Assembly: GCA_964586595.1 (NCBI GenBank)
Contig: CAZPHB010000029.1
Location: 1-20,998, forward strand
DNA length: 20,998 nucleotides
Source: REEB481 sp964586595
Lineage (GTDB): Bacteria > Bacteroidota > Bacteroidia > NS11-12g > UBA955
Reading direction: 5' to 3'
Below the pieces are notes generated by a model that had not been told where the DNA came from, did no database searches, and saw only the letters and a list, made by a program, of their open reading frames with translations. Position 1 is the first letter of the stretch. The number at the start of each line of letters is the position of its first letter. Below are positions 15,243-20,998 of the stretch, piece after piece. A program made the position numbers and the translations under genes.

Positions 15243-16792
15243 TTGGCCTCCAGGATGATGAACGGAATCAACATTTCTTCCAGGCTGATGCCGCCGTGCT
15301 GGAAGGTATTCTTGTAATAATTCACGTAGTGGTTGTAGTTGTTGGGGTAAGCAAAGAAATCCGCTTCCCTGGCAAAAACCCAGCTTGAACTCATGTGCAG
15401 GCGGGGCAGGAATGCAGCCTCCGGCTTTTTGATTTCATATACTTCCTTGGGATTGTACGACAAGGTTTTGCCCTGTTTGTAGCGCAGGTTCGTGGTGGTA
15501 TTGCGGTCGCCCACAATTTTCACCGGATCTTTCACGCGCACCGAGCCGTGGTCTGTGCTGATGATCACCTTGGCACTTTTTTCAGAAATCCTTTGCATCG
15601 CTTCCCACAGCGGTGCGTGTTTGAACCAGGTCACCATGAGGCTGCGGTAGGCCTCTTCATCCTCGGCAAGTTCGCGCACCACATGGCTGTCGGTTCGGGC
15701 ATGACTCAGCGTATCAACGAAGTTGTACACAATCACATTGAACTTATTGTGCATGAGGTTGGGAATGGCATCTACCAGATCCTTGGCCCCCTGAAGGTTG
15801 GTCACCTTGGTATAAGAGCATTTCACTTCGCGGCGCAGGCGCTTGAAAAAGTCGTCGAGGAAGAAATCTTCAAACTGGTTCCGGCCTCCTTCATCTTCAT
15901 CATTGCTCCATTTATCCGGGAAGCGCTTTTCGATTTCCGAAGGCATCATGCCTGAGAAAATGGCGTTGCGGCAGTATTGCGTGGTGGTAGGAAGGATGCT
16001 GAGGTATAAATCTTCTTCTTCCTGGCGGAATCGTTCGCGCACCAGCGGAGCGATGCTGCGCCAGTGGTCGAAGCGCAGGTTGTCGATGAGGATGAAAAAC
16101 ACCGGATCAGGGCCCTGAAGTTCCGGCAGAATCAGTCGCCGCATCAGGCTGTGGCTCATCACCGGCCCTTCATCGCCCTTGGCTTGCAGGAAGGAAAGGT
16201 AATGTTCGGAAATGAATTTGCTGAAGCTGCGGTTGGCGTCGGTCCATTGTGTGTCGAGCACCTGTTTCATGGCTTGCTCACCGGCGGCGGCAAGTTCCAG
16301 TTCCCAATGCACCAGCTTGCGGTACACCTGTTTCCATCCGTCCATATCCAGGCGTCCGCCTACCAAATTGCCAATTTCCATGAACTCCTGTTGGTAGCGC
16401 TGCATGGTGGTTTGGCTTTGCAGGCGGCGTTCATCCAGATTCTTTTTGATGGCCAGCAGGATTTGATTTGGATTCACCGGTTTGATGAGGTAATCGGCAA
16501 TCTTGCTGCCAATGGCCTGCTCCATGATGTGTTCTTCCTCGCTGCGGGTAATCATCACCACAGGAACGTCGGGCTTTACCGCTTTCACCTCCTGAAGCAC
16601 CTGAAGTCCGCTGATGCCAGGCATGTGTTCATCCAGAAATACAATATCAAAATCCTCTCGCTTACATAAAGCAATGGCTTCCCTGCCATTATTCACAGTA
16701 TGCACGTCGTAGCCCTTGCCTTTCAAAAACAACACATGGGGCTTCAGCAGATCGATTTCATCGTCTGCCCATAAAATTCTAGTCATTGCCAT
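15239..16792 (-). CDS. porX: PorX, T9SS response regulator with REC and PglZ domains
   Basis: PorX controls the type IX secretion system in Bacteroidota, usually with the kinase PorY, and its PglZ domain belongs to the alkaline-phosphatase superfamily and acts on nucleotide substrates. The 517-residue product opens with a receiver domain: acidic pocket ADDEID (9-14), phospho-acceptor Asp54 in FLDEHMPG, Thr in MITRSEEEH, and Lys in LIKPVNP. A helical linker is followed by the PglZ domain with FFILIDNLR (Asp237), the threonine triplet PTTTQYCRN (269-271) where the nucleophile is expected, and STDHGSV (Asp414, His415). All key residues appear present, so the enzyme should be active. A second ATG at 16786 (MTRILWADDE) is an equally good start. 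There is no PorY and no T9SS structural gene nearby. The end overlaps tsaE by 4 nt. Confidence 0.93.
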   Translation of the reverse strand: MAMTRILWADDEIDLLKPHVLFLKGKGYDVHTVNNGREAIALCKREDFDIVFLDEHMPGISGLQVLQEVKAVKPDVPVVMITRSEEEHIMEQAIGSKIADYLIKPVNPNQILLAIKKNLDERRLQSQTTMQRYQQEFMEIGNLVGGRLDMDGWKQVYRKLVHWELELAAAGEQAMKQVLDTQWTDANRSFSKFISEHYLSFLQAKGDEGPVMSHSLMRRLILPELQGPDPVFFILIDNLRFDHWRSIAPLVRERFRQEEEDLYLSILPTTTQYCRNAIFSGMMPSEIEKRFPDKWSNDEDEGGRNQFEDFFLDDFFKRLRREVKCSYTKVTNLQGAKDLVDAIPNLMHNKFNVIVYNFVDTLSHARTDSHVVRELAEDEEAYRSLMVTWFKHAPLWEAMQRISEKSAKVIISTDHGSVRVKDPVKIVGDRNTTTNLRYKQGKTLSYNPKEVYEIKKPEAAFLPRLHMSSSWVFAREADFFAYPNNYNHYVNYYKNTFQHGGISLEEMLIPFIILEAK

Positions 16793-16843
16793 ACGAAGGT
16801 ACCTGCACTAACGCAGGAATATTGAAAAAATTGACCCTTGAAC

Positions 16844-16851
16844 AAAAATAC
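16844..16851 (-). promoter_or_regulatory. Possible -7 promoter element before porX
   Basis: On the minus strand TATTTTTG matches TAnnTTTG and lies in the 69-nt gap between the queA stop and the porX start. A -33 TTG at the right distance is not evident. If used, porX would have a leader of about 45-50 nt that includes a short inverted repeat (CCTGC, 6-nt loop, GCAGG at 16803-16818). Confidence 0.4.
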
Positions 16852-16861
16852 CCGCTGAACC

Positions 16862-17908
16862 TTAAAGGATCAGCATGGCATCTCCGTAGCACAGGAAACG
16901 ATACTTCTTCTTCATCGCTTCCTTGTATGCTTCCAGAATCAAATCATAACCACCAAAAGCGGTAGCCATCATATACAAAGGCGATTCAGGCTGGTGGAAG
17001 TTGGTGATGAAGGCATTGGGAATCGCTACTTCGTAAGGCGGGAAAATGAACTTATCCGTCCAGCCGGCGCTGGGGTTCAGCGTACGCGAAGCGCTCACAC
17101 TGCTTTCCATGGCACGAACGGTGCTGCTGCCAACGGCAACGATGTTCTTCTTCTTCTTCAAACCTTCATTCACAATGGCCGCGCAGGTTTCATCAATGGA
17201 GTAAAACTCCGAATCCATCTTGTGCTTGGTGAGGTCTTCCACTTCAACGGGACGGAAGGCGCCCAGGCCCAGGTGCAAGGTGATTTCTGCGAACTTGATT
17301 CCTTTGATGTCCAAACGCATCATCAGCTCTTTGGTGATGTGCAATTGTGCCGCCGGAGCCGCAACAGCACCTTCGTTTTTGGCGAAAATGCTCTGGTACC
17401 ACTGCTCGTCCTCAGCCTTCACCGGGCGTTCGATGTATTTCGGGATGGGCGTTTCGCCCAGCTTCTTCACCATTTTGGAGAACTCCTCATCGTTGCCGTC
17501 AAACAGGAAACGGATGGTTCTTCCGCGGGACGTGGTATTGTCCACCACCTCGGCCACCAGCTCGTCGTTGCCGAAATACAGCTTGTTGCCTACCCTGATT
17601 TTACGCGCCGGATCTACCAGCACATCCCACAAACGCAATTCATTGTTCAGTTCACGGAGCAGGAATACTTCGATCTGCGCGCCGGTCTTTTCCTTGTTTC
17701 CATACATCCGCGCCGGGAATACCTTGGTATTGTTCACCACGAATACATCGTCTTCACTGAAAATGTCCAACACGTCGCGGAAATTCCGGTGTTCGATCCT
17801 TCCTTCTTTTCTGTGAATCACCATCAACTTGCTGTCGTGGCGGGTGCCCAGAGGCTCCTGAGCCACAAAGTTGGAGGGCAGTTCAAATTTGAATTGAGAT
17901 AATTTCAT
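16862..17908 (-). CDS. queA: QueA, S-adenosylmethionine:tRNA ribosyltransferase-isomerase
   Basis: QueA transfers and rearranges the ribosyl part of S-adenosylmethionine onto preQ1 at the wobble position of GUN-reading tRNAs, giving epoxyqueuosine. The 348-residue product has the usual length, the conserved NNTKVFPARMYG block, LWDVLVDPARKIRVG, DNTTSRGRTIRF and the C-terminal SYGD-type ending (CYGDAMLIL). The frame is open to 18019, but the ATG at 17908 gives the family N-terminus MKLSQFKFELP and a -7 promoter element lies between the two. Several normally invariant motifs are altered: GAVAAPAAQLHI (180-191) where GAVAAPTAGLHF is usual, LHLGLGAFRPV where LHVGLGTFRPV is usual, and NFHQPESPLYMM where NFHLPKSTLLMM is usual. 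The overall fold signature is nevertheless clear. Queuosine synthesis genes are not clustered with it. Confidence 0.93.
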   Translation of the reverse strand: MKLSQFKFELPSNFVAQEPLGTRHDSKLMVIHRKEGRIEHRNFRDVLDIFSEDDVFVVNNTKVFPARMYGNKEKTGAQIEVFLLRELNNELRLWDVLVDPARKIRVGNKLYFGNDELVAEVVDNTTSRGRTIRFLFDGNDEEFSKMVKKLGETPIPKYIERPVKAEDEQWYQSIFAKNEGAVAAPAAQLHITKELMMRLDIKGIKFAEITLHLGLGAFRPVEVEDLTKHKMDSEFYSIDETCAAIVNEGLKKKKNIVAVGSSTVRAMESSVSASRTLNPSAGWTDKFIFPPYEVAIPNAFITNFHQPESPLYMMATAFGGYDLILEAYKEAMKKKYRFLCYGDAMLIL

Positions 17909-18124
17909 GCGGATATAGTTCTCCCAAAATCGGGCCGCAAATATATGCCAAAATTGCGCTTTGCCTCCCCTGCTGCTTTTGACCGCAAGCACAGCGAAAA
18001 AACCGCAGTGGACGCCCACTGGTTCAGGCCCGTGTGTACCAGGAAAATCGGGACTTTACCCTGTTCAGGGCATAGGAACATGTTGCCCTTCCGCGCAGCG
18101 CGGAAAAATACCGGAACGAACTGC
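17909..18124. other. Intergenic region between queA and the dehydrogenase gene, with short repeated palindromic motifs
   Basis: This is the longest internal gap (216 nt). It holds a queA -7 element at 17938-17945, a small palindrome CCCTG-TT-CAGGG (18059-18070) and a hairpin TTCCGCG-CAG-CGCGGAA (18089-18105). The 12-mer TTCCGCGCAGCG recurs at 18132-18143, inside the 3' end of the dehydrogenase gene, and a CTGYTCAGG motif precedes each copy (18061 and 18121). This suggests a small local duplication. No credible small gene or RNA was seen. Confidence 0.5.
17938..17945 (-). promoter_or_regulatory. Possible -7 promoter element before queA
   Basis: On the minus strand TATATTTG matches TAnnTTTG, 29 nt upstream of the ATG at 17908, giving a plausible leader of about 25 nt. 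A clear -33 element is not present. Its position supports the 17908 start over the longer open frame. Confidence 0.45.
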
Positions 18125-19024
18125 TCAGGCGTTCCGCGCAGCGAAATTGGAGGATACCACCAATTCTTTGCCGCCGTGGCTGTAATCGTAGAATCCTTTG
18201 CCGCTCTTTACGCCCAGGTTTCCGGCTGCAACCATGTTCACCAACAAGGGACATGGCGCATATTTGGGGTTTCCGAAGCCGTCGTGCAGCACTTCAAGGA
18301 TGGCTTTACACACATCGAGTCCGATGAAATCTGCCAGTTGCAGGGGTCCCATAGGATGCGCCATTCCCAGCTTCATGATGGTATCGATTTCTGCCACACC
18401 GGCAACGCCTTCATACAAACTGCTGATGGCTTCGTTAATCATGGGCATGAGGATGCGGTTGGCGATGAATCCCGGATAATCGTTGGCCAGGGCCGGAACT
18501 TTGCCAATGTTCTTGCTGAGCGTGATGATGGTTTCGGTGACTTCCCTGCTGGTATTGAACCCGGCAATCACTTCCACGAGCTTCATCACCGGAACCGGAT
18601 TCATGAAGTGCATGCCCACCACCTTATCCTGACGGCCGGTGACGCCTGCAATTTTCGTGATGCTGATGCTGCTGGTATTGGTGGCCAGGATGCAGTGCGC
18701 CGGTGCATGCATGTCGAGTTCGCGGAACAATTGCAACTTGATTTCCAGCTGTTCGGTGGCGGCTTCCACCACCAGATCTGCAGATTTCACGCCGGCTTCC
18801 AGAGAAGTTTGCGGGGAAATCCGCGCCAAAGCTTCCTGCTTCTGTGCTTCGGTAAGACTGCCTTTGGCCACCTGCCGATCCATATTCTTGGCGATGGTGT
18901 TCATGGCTTTATCCAAAGCTTCTTTGCGGATGTCAATGAGGTTTACGGAATACCCGTTCTGTGCAAACACATGGGCAATGCCATTTCCCATAGTCCCTGA
19001 TCCAATCACAGCAATTTGTTGCAT
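18125..19024 (-). CDS. hbd: 3-hydroxyacyl-CoA (3-hydroxybutyryl-CoA) dehydrogenase
   Basis: This NAD(P)-dependent enzyme interconverts 3-hydroxyacyl-CoA and 3-oxoacyl-CoA, in short-chain fatty acid, butyrate or polyhydroxybutyrate-related metabolism. The 299-residue product has the Rossmann motif GSGTMGNG (8-15), Asp31 ending the second strand (usual for NAD preference), EAATEQLEIK (87-96), ATNTSSISI (114-122) and the catalytic block GMHFMNPVPVMKLVE with His139 and Glu151. The C-terminal dimerisation domain begins near PGFIANRILMPMINEA and includes MGPLQLADFIGLD. The frame extends to a TTG at 19039, but the ATG at 19024 starts directly at the first beta strand (MQQIAVIG) and is preferred. The gene is single-domain, not a FadB-type fusion. 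No thiolase or enoyl-CoA hydratase is adjacent, so the direction and pathway remain open. The tail ends in an unusual SSNFAARNA. Confidence 0.93.
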   Translation of the reverse strand: MQQIAVIGSGTMGNGIAHVFAQNGYSVNLIDIRKEALDKAMNTIAKNMDRQVAKGSLTEAQKQEALARISPQTSLEAGVKSADLVVEAATEQLEIKLQLFRELDMHAPAHCILATNTSSISITKIAGVTGRQDKVVGMHFMNPVPVMKLVEVIAGFNTSREVTETIITLSKNIGKVPALANDYPGFIANRILMPMINEAISSLYEGVAGVAEIDTIMKLGMAHPMGPLQLADFIGLDVCKAILEVLHDGFGNPKYAPCPLLVNMVAAGNLGVKSGKGFYDYSHGGKELVVSSNFAARNA

Positions 19025-19167
19025 AAGTCTGCAAATCAAACAAAAAATATCAAGATACGGGGCGAAGGAAATGGATTGAGGCGTTCAATTCGGCATCAAT
19101 TTTGTTAATGGAATCCAGACCAAGGATTGCATCCTATTTATTTTATCAAAACATCATCAAACCCAAT

Positions 19168-20019
19168 ATGAATCTAAAAAATACCATTCAAAAAGCAGCG
19201 CTGGCGCTGTTCACCATTGGTGCAGCACAAGCCGCACAGGCACAAATCGTAAACGGAGGCTTTGAAAACTGGACCCAGTTGATCCGTCTGGAAGTTCCGA
19301 GTGCCTGGACCAGCCTGAACCTGCTGGCCGAGTTTGGCGGCGATTCTGCCAACTGTACCAAATCTACCGATGCGCACTGGGGCAAATACGCCGCTTTGCT
19401 TAACCCAACCTACATCACCATTGCCGGTGATACCGTTCCCGGTTTGTTGTCGGGTCAGTTCACCATCAACAGCCGTCCCGCAGGGATCCGCTTCTTTTAC
19501 AAAGGCATGCCTGCCGGAACAGACTCTATGATTGTGCTTGCCCAATTGTATAAAGGAAGTACCGACAGTTCTGAAAACCTGGTGGCCGACCTGAACTGGA
19601 CAAGCGGCAAAGCCACCACGACTTACACCCTGGCTCAGGCGGACTTCCAATACTACGACAACCGCACGCCCGATACCGCTGTGGTGAACATCATCATCGG
19701 TGGCGACAACACCTCATTCCTGAAATCCAAAATGTGGATCGACGACATCGGCTTCTCCGCTTATCCTGCCGCTGTTGATCCTGCCGCTGCGGAACTGAAC
19801 TACCACGTGTACCCAAATCCGAGCAACGGCAAGGTGTTCATCAGTGGTTATGAAAGCGCCGGAAATACCGACATCTTCGACCTGAACGGACGCCAAGTGT
19901 TCCGCATCCCCGCAGGTACGCACAGCGCCGACCTGAGCCGCCTCGACGCCGGCCTGTACCTGTACCGCATGGATACCCCTCAGGGACAACTGAGCGGAAA
20001 GATCTTGTTGAGTAAATAA
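19168..20019 (+). CDS. Secreted protein with T9SS type A C-terminal sorting domain
   Basis: The 283-residue product starts with a signal peptide (MNLKNTIQKAALALFTIGAA, cut most likely after AQA near residue 26). The mature part begins QIVNGGFENWTQL and continues as a beta-rich domain to about residue 200, ending KMWIDDIGFS. This pattern is like jelly-roll, carbohydrate-binding-like domains of Bacteroidota secreted proteins, but no specific ligand can be named. Residues about 210-283 are a typical T9SS type A sorting domain: YHVYPNPSNGKVFIS, DIFDLNGRQVF, LSRLDAGLYLYRM and the final GKILLSK. The protein should therefore cross the inner membrane by Sec, cross the outer membrane by T9SS, and be released or attached at the surface. 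The ATG at 19168 is chosen over an upstream TTG at 19102 because it starts the signal peptide. A strong terminator follows. Confidence 0.9.
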   Translation: MNLKNTIQKAALALFTIGAAQAAQAQIVNGGFENWTQLIRLEVPSAWTSLNLLAEFGGDSANCTKSTDAHWGKYAALLNPTYITIAGDTVPGLLSGQFTINSRPAGIRFFYKGMPAGTDSMIVLAQLYKGSTDSSENLVADLNWTSGKATTTYTLAQADFQYYDNRTPDTAVVNIIIGGDNTSFLKSKMWIDDIGFSAYPAAVDPAAAELNYHVYPNPSNGKVFISGYESAGNTDIFDLNGRQVFRIPAGTHSADLSRLDAGLYLYRMDTPQGQLSGKILLSK

Positions 20020-20043
20020 TGCTGCTTCCGCTGTGAAGCCATG

Positions 20044-20070
20044 AAAAGCCACCTTCGGGTGGCTTTTTTT
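20044..20070 (+). terminator. Strong intrinsic terminator after the T9SS cargo gene
   Basis: AAAAGCCACC, the stable tetraloop TTCG and GGTGGCTTTT form a hairpin of up to 10 bp (20044-20067) that continues into an uninterrupted T tract ending at 20070. It begins 24 nt after the stop codon at 20019 and insulates the cargo gene from fabD downstream. Confidence 0.9.
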
Positions 20071-20109
20071 GTTTCTACAGAAGCCGCAACTTTTTCATGC
20101 CGGATGGGA

Positions 20110-20117
20110 TATTTTTG
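20110..20117 (+). promoter_or_regulatory. Possible -7 promoter element before fabD
   Basis: TATTTTTG matches TAnnTTTG and lies 12 nt before the fabD ATG at 20130, after the preceding terminator, where a promoter is needed. A TTG-type -33 element is not visible at the usual spacing, where only a run of T (20091-20095) is seen. The leader would be under ten bases. Confidence 0.45.
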
Positions 20118-20129
20118 CCGCACATCACC

Positions 20130-20998
20130 ATGAAGACCGCATACGTATTTCCGGGACAAGGCTCACAATTCGTGGGCATGGGTAAAGATTTGTACGACCA
20201 GCACCCACAAGCGCGGGAACTGTTTGAGCAAGCCAATGACATCCTGGGCTTCCGCATCACCGATGAAATGTTCTCGGGAACAGACGAAGGCCTGCGCCAA
20301 ACCCGCGTGACCCAGCCGGCCATCTTCCTGCATTCTGTGATTCAGGTGCTGGTTTTGGGTGATGCCTTTCATCCGGATATGGTTGCCGGTCACAGCCTGG
20401 GTGAGTTCAGCGCCCTGGTGGCCAATAAAACCCTGCGTTTTGAAGATGCGCTGCATCTGGTTGCGGCCCGCGCTACCGCCATGCAGCAAGCCTGCGAACA
20501 GGTGCCCGGAACCATGGCCGCCGTATTGGGCCTCGAAGACCAAAAAGTAGAAGAAATCTGTGCCGGCATTCAGGGTGTGGTGGTTCCTGCCAACTACAAC
20601 TGCCCTGGACAACTGGTGATCAGTGGCGCCGTGGATGCGGTGAACGAAGCCTGTGAATTGCTCAAGGCGGCAGGTGCCAAACGTGCGCTGTTGCTGCCCG
20701 TGGGCGGCGCCTTCCACTCCCCGCTCATGGAACCTGCCCGCGAAAAACTCGCTGCGGCCATCGCCGCTACGGACTTTCAGGAACCTGTGTGTCCGGTATA
20801 TCAAAACGTAACTGCTTATGCTGTTACCGACAAAGAAGCCATCCGCAAACACCTGGTGGAACAGTTGACTGCGCCGGTGAAGTGGACCCAAAGCGTACAA
20901 GCGATGTGGAACGACGGCGGCCACCGCTTCCTCGAAGCCGGCCCCGGCAAGGTGTTGCAGGGATTGGTGAAGAAGATTGCGCCTGAAGCAGAAACCGG
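20130..20998 (+). CDS. fabD: FabD, malonyl-CoA:acyl carrier protein transacylase (3' end cut by the window)
   Basis: FabD loads malonyl groups from malonyl-CoA onto acyl carrier protein for fatty-acid synthesis in the cytoplasm. The frame starts at the ATG at 20130 (MKTAYVFPGQGSQFVGMGKD) and is open to the window edge, giving 289 complete codons, almost the whole of a usual FabD of about 290-310 residues. Visible catalytic features are GQGSQ (9-13), nucleophile Ser89 in GHSLGEFSALV, Arg114 in VAARATAMQQA, and His196 in GGAFHSPLMEPA. The C-terminal FLEAGPGKVLQGLVKKI block is also typical. It is preceded by a terminator and its own likely -7 element, so it is transcribed separately from the T9SS cargo gene. 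Confidence 0.95.
   Translation, partial: MKTAYVFPGQGSQFVGMGKDLYDQHPQARELFEQANDILGFRITDEMFSGTDEGLRQTRVTQPAIFLHSVIQVLVLGDAFHPDMVAGHSLGEFSALVANKTLRFEDALHLVAARATAMQQACEQVPGTMAAVLGLEDQKVEEICAGIQGVVVPANYNCPGQLVISGAVDAVNEACELLKAAGAKRALLLPVGGAFHSPLMEPAREKLAAAIAATDFQEPVCPVYQNVTAYAVTDKEAIRKHLVEQLTAPVKWTQSVQAMWNDGGHRFLEAGPGKVLQGLVKKIAPEAET

Noticed and set aside
16064..16669. 201-residue plus-strand open frame opposite porX, and a similar one at 15395-15955
   Set aside because: Both lie antisense to conserved REC/PglZ coding sequence and show no domain features.
4715..16792. The 1224-residue kinase as PorY, partner of PorX
   Set aside because: PorY is a much smaller kinase with a simple sensor, and the two genes are 7 kb apart on opposite strands; nothing in the sequence supports a pairing.
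17909..18019. Longer N-terminus of QueA from 18019
   Set aside because: The extension has no family similarity, and the ATG at 17908 gives the standard start with a promoter-like element between the two.
18089..18105. Intrinsic terminator between the dehydrogenase gene and queA
   Set aside because: The GC-rich hairpin has no T tract after it on either strand; the neighbouring A run is on the wrong side.
17945..19000. 351-residue open frame on the plus strand opposite the dehydrogenase gene
   Set aside because: It is the antisense shadow of a clearly conserved enzyme, has a His-rich composition typical of such shadows, and no family signature.

Overview
The window looks like a chromosomal segment of a Bacteroidota (Bacteroidetes) bacterium with moderately high GC. 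The evidence is a gliding-motility ABC transporter (gldAFG), the type IX secretion (T9SS) regulator PorX with its REC plus PglZ architecture, a secreted protein with a C-terminal T9SS type A sorting domain, and several TAnnTTTG-type -7 promoter elements typical of this phylum. The family within the phylum cannot be fixed from this sequence alone. No tRNA, rRNA, insertion sequence, integrase, CRISPR array or phage gene was seen. Apart from the repeat array at the left end, this is ordinary, densely packed core genome.

Layout. Positions 1-257 hold a tandem array of a 54/55-bp unit. Each unit carries a 22-bp palindrome, and the units alternate in two versions to give a 109-bp higher-order period. 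From 318 to 11889 six plus-strand genes are tightly spaced and probably form one operon: gldA, gldF, gldG, hldD (ADP-heptose epimerase), a 1224-residue NtrY-like membrane histidine kinase, and a 1160-residue exported protein that looks like an outer-membrane beta-barrel. From 13172 down to 11877 the minus strand encodes a multi-pass, GT-C-like membrane protein, which overlaps the end of the operon tail-to-tail by 13 nt. Upstream of it is a membrane-anchored coiled-coil protein with its own promoter and terminator. rfbC (plus) runs into tsaE (minus). tsaE overlaps the end of porX (minus) by 4 nt, followed by queA (minus) and a 3-hydroxybutyryl-CoA dehydrogenase (minus). The right end holds the T9SS cargo gene (plus) with a strong terminator, then fabD (plus), cut by the window edge.

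How the genes relate. Many of them concern the cell envelope: GldAFG (gliding transporter), HldD (lipopolysaccharide core heptose), RfbC (rhamnose donor), the GT-C-like protein, the large barrel-like protein, PorX (T9SS control) and a T9SS cargo. tsaE and queA modify tRNA, and fabD and the hydroxyacyl-CoA dehydrogenase act in fatty-acid or acyl-CoA metabolism. PorX is the only response regulator here and the 1224-residue protein the only histidine kinase, but nothing in the sequence shows that they are partners.

I did not find a clear undescribed multi-gene system. The items most worth following up are the alternating palindromic repeat array, the six-gene envelope operon with its very large kinase and barrel-like protein of unknown role, and the substitutions in conserved QueA motifs.
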